This document shows positions 48,731 to 59,000 of a stretch of 64,000 nt of DNA, one piece after another. A model generated the notes under the pieces. That model was not told the DNA's origin. It saw only the letters and a list, made by a program, of their open reading frames with translations, and did not search any database. How positions within the stretch are numbered: position 1 is the stretch's first letter; each line of letters starts with the position of its first letter. Location: positions 1,024,093 to 1,088,092 of the forward strand of contig ML976978.1 of the NCBI GenBank assembly GCA_010015675.1. The letters are read 5' to 3'. The translations under genes were made by a program, and so were the position numbers. This DNA is from Byssothecium circinans. Taxonomy: Eukaryota; Ascomycota; Dothideomycetes; Pleosporales; Massarinaceae.

Positions 48731-50333
48731 ATGTCTTCCCCCGACCCCTCCACCCTCACCGCCGACCAGCTCCCCTCCGTCCTCGAGCACGACACGGCTG
48801 TGAAAGTCGCAGGCCTCGATGTCGACGGCATGCTTCGCGGCAAGCTAATGGCCAAATCGAAATTCCTCTCCATCGCGTCCGCCGGCTTCGGGTTCTGCAG
48901 TGTTGTTTTCGGCTGGGACATGCACGACCAGACCTATTTCCGCGAACTCGGCATTTCCAACAAGGAAAACGGGTACCGCGACTTGATCGCCATTCCAGAC
49001 CTGAGCAGTTTCAGGAGAATACCTTGGGAAAACGACGTGCCTTTTTTCCTGGTCAGCTTCTACGATCCGGATACCATGGAGACGCTGAGTGCGTGTCCGA
49101 GGGGCCTGTTGAAGAGGCAAGTGGATAAGTTGCGGGAGAAGGGGTATGGGGCTATGGCTGGAGGTGAGTTTAAGAGATTTGGGGGCAGGACAGATATTGC
49201 GTGTGTTGTGTGAAAGCTGATTTGGAGGTGTGGTGTAGCCGAGTATGAGTTCTACCAATTCCGCGCCCCTCAAACACACGACGGTTCTGAACGAAATTCC
49301 TCATCTACAGCTTCTTTCCTCCGCGAGAACCCCGTTGACTCGCTCCCGTCGCTCACAGAGGGAATGTTCGGATACAGTATAACACGACCTGTGCACAATC
49401 AAGACTACTACTACGGCATCTTCGACGCATGCATCAAGTTCAATTGTGGGATTGAAGGATGGCACACCGAATCTGGGCCAGGTGTGTTCGAAGCGGTACG
49501 CTACTCCTAAAGTGTTTTCAAGCTTCTTGAAGGTCTTCGTTGCTGACGGTGAATAGGCCCTAGAATTCGGCGAGATCCAGCCCATGGCCGACAAAGCCTC
49601 CCTCTTCAAACTCGTCGTCAAATCCCTCGCCTCAAAACACGGCATAACACCCTGCTTCATGGCGAAACCGCGCGCCAACCTCCCCGGCAACAGCGGCCAC
49701 ATGCACATCTCCCTCGTCTCCCCATCCTCCAACACCAATCTCTTCGCCCGCGAATCCGAAGACCCCTCGCCCCCATACCCCGACGTGCGCTTCCTCTCCG
49801 ATCTCGGCCGCCACTTTCTCGCCGGCCTGCTTGGTGGCCTCCCAGACATTATGCCTATACTCGCTCCGAATGTGAACAGCTATAAGAGACTAGTGGAGAA
49901 CTTCTGGGCACCTGTGACGGTGAGCTGGGGTCTCGAACACCGCGCCGCTAGTATTCGCCTCATCTCCCCACCGACATCGTCCGCGAAAGCAACGCGCTTC
50001 GAAGTACGCGTCCCAGGCGCAGATACGAACCCCCACTTCGTACTCGCCGCAATCCTAGCGCTAGGCTGGCGCGGCGTGGAAAAGAAAATGGAGATCCCGA
50101 TACCGCCGCTCGGGAAAGGCGAAGACGTCGGTGGGACAAGCGATAAGGGCGTGAGATTGGCAAAGAGCTTGAAGGAAGCGACTGAGACTTTTATGCGGAA
50201 AGAGAGTGTCGCGCGGGAGGTGTTTGGGGATGAGTTCGTTGACCACTTCGGTGGGACGAGACAGCATGAGATACGGTTGTGGGATGAAGCGGTTACGGAC
50301 TGGGAGGTTAGGCGGTATATTGAGACGGTATAA
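48731..50333 (+). CDS. glutamine-synthetase-like amide ligase (GSI/FluG-type catalytic domain)
   Basis: Exons 48731-49163, 49239-49495, 49557-50333; 488 residues. The N-terminal beta-grasp part (KVAGLDVDGMLRGKLMAKSK) and the catalytic part (GAEYEFYQF, EGWHTESGPG, CFMAKPRANLPGNSGHMHIS, FEVRVPGADTNPHFVLAAIL) match the type-I-like glutamine synthetase superfamily. These enzymes use ATP to join ammonia or an amine to glutamate. Housekeeping eukaryotic GS is a different, shorter type, so this is a GS-like enzyme: candidates are gamma-glutamyl-polyamine or ethanolamine ligase, or a FluG-C-terminal homologue without its amidohydrolase half. Convergent with the ALDH gene 200 bases downstream. Confidence 0.85.
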
Positions 50334-50530
50334 GGGTTTTTCCTTCTTCCTTCTTCGGGTGTATGTTGGAATGCGGCTTGGCTTGGGGTTTGACTTCTTT
50401 GATATCCCTCGCACGTACGGTGCAGATACACGGAGTGACCAGCGCTCTCAATTATAGTTGACTCTGGGATTATGTACCATGAACATTACAGTTATCTTTA
50501 CAGTTAGGACGGCTAGAAAGCAAGTATAAT

Positions 50531-52629
50531 CTATGCTTTATTCTCCTTCTCCTTAATACCCAACAAACCCTTAACCCCCCTAACCTTCCCCCCTAAATTC
50601 CCATACCCAACCCACACAATCCCTACCGCCATCTCCCACGCCCTCTTTCCCGCCCCCTTCCCTTTCAGCGGCAAATCCATTGGCGGCGGTATGCTGGTCT
50701 TAACCAAACTCGGCCAGCGATCTCTCGTAACACTCTTCTGATTACACAGACTCCTCAAACCCTCTTTGCCCGCAAACCTTCCATACCCGCTGCCCTTGAC
50801 GCCTCCAAAGGGCAATTGTACCATATACGTGACGGCGAAATCGTTGACGGCGATCATGCCGGCTTTAACTTCGCGGACTAGGCGCTCGAGGTCGGGTTTG
50901 GAGGAGCCGTAGACGGAGGCACCGAGGGCGTACGAGGTGCTGTTCGCGATGGAGATTGCGTCGTCGATGGTGGAGGCGCGCATGAGGAGGAAGATGGGGG
51001 CGAAGAGCTCGGTTTGTGCGATGCGCATGGTGGGCGTCACGTCGACTATTAGGGTTGGGGTGAAGTAGTGGCCTTTGGGGTATTTGGGGTGGAGGTAACG
51101 TTTTCCGCCTGTTTGAAGTTAGCAAAACAGGTCTAGAGTGCGTCCGATGTTCTTATGCAGCGGCGAGATTGTAGAGGTACTTAAGGTTTACTTACCGCAG
51201 ATAAGGCGTGCGCCATTGGCTACAGCACCTTCGACTAGTTTCTCGAGGTTAGAGAAATTGGCATCGGATATACATGCACCGATATCGATGGGTTCGTCAT
51301 CGGGTGAGGCGTTCAGAATGGAGCCGGGGCGCAGGGCCTTGATAAGCGGCGTGAGGTGCTCGATGAACTTTTGATAAACGTCCGGAAGCGCAATGACGCG
51401 CTCAATACCAATACAGTTCTGACCAGCCGACTGGAAGACGCCGCGCATAAGAATGCTAGACACGCGCTTAAAGTCCTTGTTCGAAAGGTCATCCAACACG
51501 ATCGCCGGATCTTTTCCACCGAGCTCAACACAAACAGGCGTCAGTGCCTTCGCTGCCGAAGTAGCTACATGGTGAGCTACCGGTCTTGACCCAATGAAGG
51601 TTATGTGTGAGATTCCGGGGTGGGAGGTCAAGTGTTCGGCGACGTTGGGCCAGCAGATAACGGATTGGACAATAGCGGGGTTATGTCCACAGGCGGTGAT
51701 TGCGGATGTTGCGATTGAGGTAAAGTACGAGGAGGACCAGGCAGTGTTTTCAGAACCTTTGACTATTATGGCGTTACCGGCGAAGATGGAGGCTATTACG
51801 GGGGAGAGGAGGTTGTGGAACTATGCTTGGTTAGGAGTCGCAAATGGGACGAAAGCTGGGGCAACCTACTGGGTAGCTATCAACTGTTAGCATTATTTCC
51901 TAGCAAAGCCCCGTTTTTAGACCGCAATGATGCTCTGCGAGGCTTAAAAACGAAGATAGGAGGACTCACTTCCAAGAAACACAAGCCGCCACAACCCCCA
52001 ACGGCTCCCACACCACCTCATGCCACTTGTACATCATAAGCAAATTTCCCTCCCTCCGCTCACTCTTCAAGCTCTGCTCCCCATGCCGAATCATCCACCT
52101 CAGCTTCTCCACCGTCACCAAAATCTCCCCCAAACTCGCATCCACCATCGTCTTTCCCGAGTCTAGACATGCGACCCGCGCAATCGTCTCCTGGTTCTCT
52201 AGAATGAACTTGAGCATTGTCTTGAGCACCTTCCGGCGCTCTTCAAACGACGTTTTCGCCCATTCGACTTGTGCTTCGGTGGCTTTGGCGATGCTGCGGT
52301 CGATCGAAGATGTGCTGGAGGGGTTGATGCGGCCGAGGGATTCGCCAGTGGCGGGAGCGTAGCATTGGATGAGGGAGGAGCCGGAGACCTGTAGCTACGT
52401 GAGCCTTCTATTACAGACGGGTGTGAGCTTGTGGTACCTTGAGTGTCGTTTCTTCAACCTCCTCACCTTTCCACCCAGGCTCAACCTGCTCGGGCGCATC
52501 GACGATGTAGGGCACAGCGGCTTCGCGGTCTTTTCGCACCAGGTAGGCTATGAGTATACAGATGGCCCACAATGAGCCGTAGACCCAGCCATTATAGTGC
52601 GGCAACTCTTCCAATTCCTCGAAAGCCAT
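50531..52629 (-). CDS. membrane-anchored aldehyde dehydrogenase, Msc7-like
   Basis: Minus-strand exons 52629-52438, 52388-51970, 51876-51870, 51820-51196, 51108-50531; 606 residues. The N terminus has one membrane span (WVYGSLWAICILIAYLV). The ALDH core contains VSWNYPFHNLLSPVIASIF, NAIIVKGSE, the glutamate motif VCVELGGKDPAI, the cysteine loop GVFQSAGQNCIGIERV and LPFGGVKGSGYGRFAGKEGL. WNYPFHN is complete only with a 7-nt third exon (C TAC CCA), whose flanking introns (93 and 49 nt) have good branch sites (TGCTAACA, CCTAACC). Yeast Msc7 is the best-known homologue. It oxidises aldehydes with NAD(P)+; the substrate is unknown. A C-terminal tail (GNLGGKVRGVKGLLGIKEKE) extends past the core. 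Confidence 0.9.
51870..51876 (-). other. 7-nt microexon of the Msc7-like ALDH gene
   Basis: CTACCCA between TGATAG and GTAGGT on the minus strand. It completes AAC-TAC-CCA (Asn-Tyr-Pro) of the invariant WNYPFHN segment and keeps frame; no other acceptor choice in the interval does. Confidence 0.75.
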
Positions 52630-53679
52630 AATGGTGGTGTTTTGGAGAACAAACAGCTCGAGTGGAGTGAGGGTGGAGCGGGACCTCCGAACTTTTGGAA
52701 CGGGGGCACGCGTATCAACCAATCAGACGCCGGTGCCTCGCAGTAGTCGGGACGCCCCTCCGTCTCGCATCGCGTCTGTGTTTGAGACTTCGAGGCCGCA
52801 GAGTGACACTGATGATGATGATGCGTGGCTGAATCTACAACATCGCCTCGTCCGCAAACTACTTATCGATTTTCATATGTTGTTAGTTACAAATTTCACA
52901 TCGCGCGCTCTCACACCTCCCAGTAAGAGATAGATGAAACCCTCGACGAATACTCGCTTTTTCCGATATTGGCCCGAATTCAATATTCCCCCTCCACAAA
53001 CATCCATCCTCGTTCATCGCCTCCAGATACTGAAAGCCTCTCCAATGTGTGATAGCCACTACACTGGTCAACCACACCCTCAGACGAAGGCGAAATGCCC
53101 ACGAAGCGTACCTCAAAAAGCCTCCAAATTGATGGGCTCATCCTTCACATGCACGCTGTCTTTCTCTTCTTTCGCCGTGTCGATGTTCCTCACGATCTGC
53201 GAGATCCCTGCGATATGCCTCTTCCACCTTCAGCGTAACGTTCTAATCGACGCTAATACATGGCATGTAGAGGCTAAGCAGCCACGCGATTGAAATAATT
53301 CGCCGAACACTAAAGAACTTTACCTTATATTTACCTCCACCCAATGAAGCCCTTTTAACCTTTTCTTACTTCTACGTAATAGAGCAGGCCTAGCTTTACA
53401 ATTCTATGTTTTGTTAAAGTAGAGAGTAATTAACGTGTTAGTTATTGTAGGTAGTTTTTAGTGAGAGAGTATTATATGTGCGGGGAATTCTTTCAACCGC
53501 GTGGCAGCTCCAACTTTAAAAATGATAATTTTAGATGCCAAGGATTGAGGCGCATGCTGTGGCTTGTTGGTGGCGCGACATCGTTTTTGAAGCCTGCCGT
53601 ACTTTCATATGACTCAGCCGGGTGTTTGATTACAGTCTCTCACGCTCTTGCCCTCAAACGTTCGCTCACTACTTCTACG
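52630..53679. other. intergenic region with an AT-rich patch
   Basis: ALDH promoter at one end. The stretch 53300-53500 is AT-rich with many TTA/TAG words, like the 32-35 kb tract. Frames at 52631-52933 and 52934-53293 (+) carry no motif. Confidence 0.4.
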
Positions 53680-54622
53680 ATGTGGTGTCTCTTCCTGTTT
53701 CGAAGCCGACGTAGCAGTCGTCGAACGCGGCACCCTCCGCCGACAAATCCTCCCAAACCACAGGCACCACTACGCCCACCGATCTCCCAGGAACCGCGCA
53801 ACGAACAGACCAAATGCCCGCTTTTCAGCCCAAATTTCCCCGCAGAGCTGCGTATTAGCATCTACGAGGCTGTTCTTGGCGACCAGGACCGGTTCATGCA
53901 CGTCATTCCCTTCGACGATGAGTCGAATCGCGTGGGACGTCGCCGATGCGAAGACACGGCTTGTAAGGGTCCGACCTGGCAGCACAGGTGTTTTGGCACG
54001 TGGTTAGAGAGGCAAGGATCATCCCGCATACGGAAGTACACCTTCCACTCGAGCGATCAATTGCTAGCATTACTTTTGAGCTGCCATCGCATGTGCGTAT
54101 GCTTCAATGAATATTCTCACCTTTGCTTACAATTGACGCAGCTACTTGGAAGCAATCGATATCCTGTACACAGCCAACACATTCAGCTTGAAGGGGGGCC
54201 GGGGTATATCAGCCTTCAATTCTGTCACGCCACAACCCCAGTGGCACCAAATTCGCTACCTGCATGTCTCGACAATATTTTTGACGCCACAGAGATATTG
54301 GCCAGAGCACAAAAGGTGGTTCCCTCCGGATAATTATTGCCAATGGCCGACAAGCTGCGCAACCCTTCAAAATCTACGTGGGCTTCGCTCGTTGCACGTC
54401 GAGATCATCGTTTGGGACACGTTTGAGCGGGAAGATGCGACTGCTGTCGAAGAGGACGCGCTAATCTCCATTCTGGAACCGCTAAATCATGTTTCTGCCC
54501 CCGTTTTTGACATCGAGATGAATATGGCCATGCCCGAGACTGTGCTTGAAAGGCTTGGAAAGCTGACATTCACGCTGGTCGTCAAGAGTAGGCCATACGA
54601 CCGTGTTCTGTTCCCCTTATAG
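53680..54622 (+). CDS. DUF7730-type fungal protein
   Basis: Exons 53680-54092 and 54142-54622; 297 residues. A basic Pro-rich N terminus is followed by FSPNFPAELRISIYEAVLGD and then, across the join, LLSCHRIYLEAIDILYTANTFSL. This is the hallmark of a large Pezizomycotina family of F-box-like proteins of unknown function. Later parts include IRYLHVSTIFL and GLRSLHVEIIVWD. The frame is open upstream to 53461, but that section lies in the AT-rich patch, so the ATG at 53680 is preferred. No partner or role can be named. Confidence 0.75.
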
Positions 54623-54820
54623 CAATTTCGATTATTTTACAAAGTACGTACGGGACCATGTTATGTTTTATAAGTTTGTGCTTTGCGAAAATGATAATGA
54701 TATAGCCCCTACATTCGGATGAAAACAATGCGATCGTTTTGACAATCTTTGTCCATAGCAATGAAGACAGCCTCTAATCTTACTACTTGCGGATAAACCC
54801 CTAATCTTTATCTCGGACTA

Positions 54821-56217
54821 CTAGACACCAATTATCTCAATCTTACCGTCGTCCAATACACGCCGAGGCCACTGGTCGTCTAACAGTTTAGCAGCACTGC
54901 CAAACAACGCGATGGAATCTGCGTTGTGATCTGGAGCCTTCTCATTCCATGAAGACATCCCGGTAACATCGGGGCTTAGTCGAGCAAGATCTCTCGCCCA
55001 CTTCCATCCGTACGCAGGTCGTGATCCGAAGCGCGGCACAAGTGGTATGAGCAAAGCTCCAGGAACATCCAGCTGTAAAAAATCTCTGTCAGTGCTGTTC
55101 GTGTGAAGGTTCAAAGTGTTTTGAATTGCGAAAGACGTAGCTTACATCGTCCGTGCCCTCAAAGTCTTCCCACTCGCCATTTATCTCCTTGGAGTCTACG
55201 AACGCAGATTTTCCATGAGTCATTTCATGTAGTAGAACCTTGTCAGGCAATGAGAAGGCATCTACGTTGAACAATCAGCTTGGATACCAGACGCTGCATC
55301 CCACGGCTGGGATTTCAAATCCTCAAACTCACCAATCTGAGTCAATCCCTGATTACTCTCAGCCTTCTTCACGACAAATCTCCCAATATTTGACCTTGCG
55401 ACCTGATATCCAAGCTTATATTTCTTGGTTTTGATGACTACACAATCTTGTCAGGAATCGAATTCAAATAGTTCGTCATGAAAATCTCACAATCAATGAA
55501 CCATGGACAGAGCTGGATCTGAGTAGGTCTGTCTTCATAGTTGAGCTCCAATTTTTGTGCTGCTTCATTCCAATGCTTGGTTTCCCATAGAGCGTTATAT
55601 GTCACGGCAAGAGTGGCGAAATCTCCAAACCCATCATGGCAACTCTGGTCGTTGTACAGCACTTGCGTATTGGTTGCTGTGTTAGATAAGGTGATCAGTA
55701 TCGCGAACCTGATATTGAGGTTGCCGGACATGGCGTTCGACTTACTTATGTCATAGTAAATCTTCCTGTTCTTCTTGTCACGTTTGCCCTGGAATACATA
55801 GCGGGCGTCGTTGCAGTAGATCATCTGCAGTAGACGGAATCAGTATACAAGAAAACAGACAGTGGACGAGTATGAACGTACGATATCGGCGGCCTGAAGA
55901 GGTCCAGTAGTTTCCAATCGATAATGGGTATTGATGTTTACAAAGATGTCTTTGACTTTGCTCATTGCATCTCTGTTATTTGGATCCTGGCCGTTCTTTG
56001 GCATGAACAGGAGACGGATCAAGTCGGTCGTCTCTCTGTCATACGGATTCTGGTTGAGACGTCGCACGGCCGAGTCAGCCATGCTGAAAGCGCTTGTCAT
56101 CGCGTCGCGAATCTCTCTGTCGACTCCTTTCCCGACGCATGACGCATCAATTCTGTACGAGAAAACCGCAGCCGGTAGTATGAGCAGCGATGTAAGAAAA
56201 GAGCTGCGAAACAACAT
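54821..56217 (-). CDS. secreted HExxH zinc metalloprotease
   Basis: Minus-strand exons 56217-55882, 55824-55746, 55676-55491, 55437-55333, 55261-55146, 55072-54821; 357 residues. Signal peptide MLFRSSFLTSLLILPAAVFS. The zinc motif HEMTH lies at about 247-251 (DKVLLHEMTHGKSAF). The following SRPAYGWKWARDLARLS and KAPDHNADSIALFGSAAKL recall the YG and NADSYA motifs of fungal M35-like/zincin proteins. Cysteines occur in ASCVGKG, IYCNDARY, QSCHDGFG and QLCPWF. The intron at 55677-55745 is 69 nt, a multiple of three with no stop, so it could be retained. The intron at 55438-55490 removes an apparent stop. Secreted protease; substrate unknown. Divergent from the next gene. Confidence 0.75.
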
Positions 56218-57056
56218 GTTGAATAATGCAGTCGATAGTCTGCAATCGCGTGGAATGTGGGCTGCAATGTCGATTTCTGCAAGTCTTCACAATAATATAT
56301 ATATACAACTGAAGCATAATTTTGCCCGGATTACATCCTAGAAGGATCCTAGAATGTCCTACCTGCGGCGCTTAATTATCTAAGCCGCCGCCCTCATGTT
56401 GTGACCAAGATACCGCCAGGTAAGCTACGGCGCAGTCCTTCACCATGGCTTTTCGGAGAACTGTGCCGTGTATGACGGCAAGATCTTTGGACTGATAGGT
56501 TCGGTTTGACAAAAAAATCTATGAATGAGACAAATCTAGTAGTTACAGTGGTCAGAACCGAATTGCGGCTCAACTACGCCTGAGGCAAAGTACCTGTAAG
56601 CTTACCAATAGAACGACAATGCGGCGAACATGTGATGGAAATATAACTCAAAGCAGCCTCGCCGATGACAGGTAGTCATGCAGCGGCGGTACTTGGGTTG
56701 CATCGCAATTTTACCTCCACCGAATGAGAGGATCTGTATCTATGATCCATAACTCGACATTGGCTTAGCAGATCGTGGCACAGTGGCATGTTCAGATGAA
56801 AAGAAGTCAATTATAGAAAATCTAATCATAAATCCAACAGAACTTCTTACATCGTGTTTGATACCACAGAAATAGGTGGAACATCCTCGGGCTATGCTAC
56901 CCCCCTTGAGCTCAGTGCAACACCGGAGGAAGCGAAAAGGGCTCTAGATGCTCCTCCTGGTCGATGCATAAGAGGGTAGATTTTGCCCGCGGTCATTAAG
57001 AACGTGAAAGATCGTTCCAACATCCTCCCAGCACCCTTAATCTTTGCTATTTCACA
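56218..57056. promoter_or_regulatory. divergent promoter region, metalloprotease / secreted Cys-rich protein
   Basis: 839 bases between starts. No gene; AT-rich in places (56720-56860). No defined operator recognised. Confidence 0.4.
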
Positions 57057-59000
57057 ATGACTCTTTTTGGTTCCCTTCTCGCAGTTGCGATTCTTGGTTC
57101 TGTGCAGGCTGTATCATCACAAGCTCTTACACCAACACCAACGTTAGAACAAGTCGAAAGACGAGCAGATCCTACGGTCAATGCCAAAATCCCCACTTTC
57201 ACTTTCAGCCCAATCGACTCTTATTTTCTCAAGAATGTCAGTTCACTTCACCCTCGTACTCAGTGCAACGGAGAGCTGATTTGTGAGCTAGGACCCGAAT
57301 ACACAGCCCCAGAAGGACAAGCTTGAGATGTTCCCCCGAGGCATCTATGATGGCTTCCCTCAAGATGGTGTAACCATAGCCTTTGGACCCGATCTCAAAC
57401 AACGAATCAAGGATGCCATGGGGAACGATTGCAAGACAGATCCTGAAGCCTGCCGCAAACGATTGACCCCTGTCATTCACAACACTGACATCGGCACACA
57501 CTCTAAACGATTCATATTAGTCAGTGCTTTCCTGGTCGGTGCCATCGTTAAAGTGACAGTCGAGCTCCTGGTCACAGCCGCTGTTGTTGGAACTGTATGG
57601 CTAGCGGCTGAAAACATACCTTCGGTCAAATACGAATACTCGGACCTGGATCAAATGCATGACATGGGAGATTCAGACACATTTGCCGTCAAGCAAGGGC
57701 CTGCCGCCAATCCGTCCACGATTACGATTCCGGATATGCCTGACGCCCCAACGCCGACTGGGAACGATAAGATCACCATCGAAACTCTGGCGGCTGATGC
57801 AGGTGAAAGGAAGGCAGGAGATATTGTGTACCATCTTCCCGTGGACTCGGCTCGTCGAATTCAGGATCTGTTGGGCATGCTGGGAATACAAGACCTCGTG
57901 AATTCATGTCAAGGACACGATCTTTTCCGTCCTCAGAACAGCCGGGTGCGCCGTGCTGACAATGTCCAAGAATGTCTCCGGCAAGTTGGAAATATGATCC
58001 CCGATTTCATGGAAACCATACCCGAAAACGCCGTACAGCTGGCGGAACAATTCGTTCCCCAGGCACCAGGTCCTGGTCAAGCTATTGCATTCCCTGTCCA
58101 AAACGCCTTAGTTGATGGTGTACCTGTTGTAGCGGTCTCATATCGTATTATCGGGGTACGTGTGAGGCCTGGGATACCCGCTGGGCCAGCGGCACCGGCA
58201 CCGGGGTTTAGTGTGCGAACTTTCCTTCGCAGCAATTTAGGATTTGCAATTCTGGCTTATGCAGCCATGCACGCTGGCCAAATGGTTGCCGATATCTGGG
58301 TACCTAAATCTGCTGTCAGCACCGATATCAAAGCAGATGAATTTGTTTGTCCCAAGGACATTTTCTGTATCGACGATGGGTGTGGCGCTCAAGAGGATGA
58401 CAAAGAAATTTCGGCAAGGAATGCTTTCTGCAAGACGGTCAGTTCGCTCGGCGCTATTGATCGTTCTACTCTGCTAATAATCACATACAGACGAAGCATC
58501 GAGGATGCAAATGCGACCGGATCAACTACCCTTCCCACACTCAAGTTCTTTCAGGCTACATGGAGGCGCAGTACAAATGGTTAGAAGAGCTCATCGACCT
58601 TGCCACGCCGTCTTTGTCTATTGGCATGAGGACAGTCGTTAGCCGTCACATTAGCTCTGCTGATATCGACAATAGCTGGCGCTTTTTCACCACTAAGATC
58701 GGCCACGCTGTTGGGTGTGATCAGAAGTCAGAACTGGTGAACGAGATTACCCCTGAAGGACCAAGTGATCCCAAACTGCCCAGCGACGTGGATTCCAAAA
58801 ATATGCCGTGGCCTGGTGGCGACTTCAAGCTTAAAATTGGAGGCCAAGAGTGCCACTACAAGAACAATGGACAAAATCCGGGTCGGCTATTCTGTCCTGA
58901 CAGGGAGATTTCTTGTACAGAAGATTCGGCAAAGAGCAGGGGCAGTGAAAAGTGTGATGGATACACTTTTTGGCATGCTGTTGTCTATTGTGACTTCTAG
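57057..59000 (+). CDS. large secreted Cys-rich protein with internal hydrophobic segments
   Basis: Exons 57057-57236, 57292-58437, 58491-59000; 611 residues. Signal peptide MTLFGSLLAVAILGSVQA, then a Kex2-type site (QVERRADPT). A hydrophobic stretch (FILVSAFLVGAIVKVTVELL) and a second one (LGFAILAYAAMHAGQMV) could be membrane spans or buried helices. Cys-rich parts follow: VCPKDIFCIDDGCGAQ and HRGCKCDRIN. The C terminus (QECHYKNNGQNPGRLFCPD to HAVVYCDF) resembles a module seen at the end of various fungal secreted proteins. The first intron (donor GTCAGT, branch GCTGAT) removes a stop and merges two frames into one. Function unknown; the build (pro-region, helices, Cys domain) is toxin- or effector-like, by inference only. 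Confidence 0.7.

Noticed and set aside
55438..55500. Stop codon and apparent frameshift in the metalloprotease
   Set aside because: An intron at 55438-55490 (GTGAGA donor, CTGAC branch, TGTAG acceptor) removes both and restores phase.
57057..57326. Separate small secreted protein of 89 residues
   Set aside because: A 55-nt intron fuses this frame with the next in phase and gives a single coherent protein.
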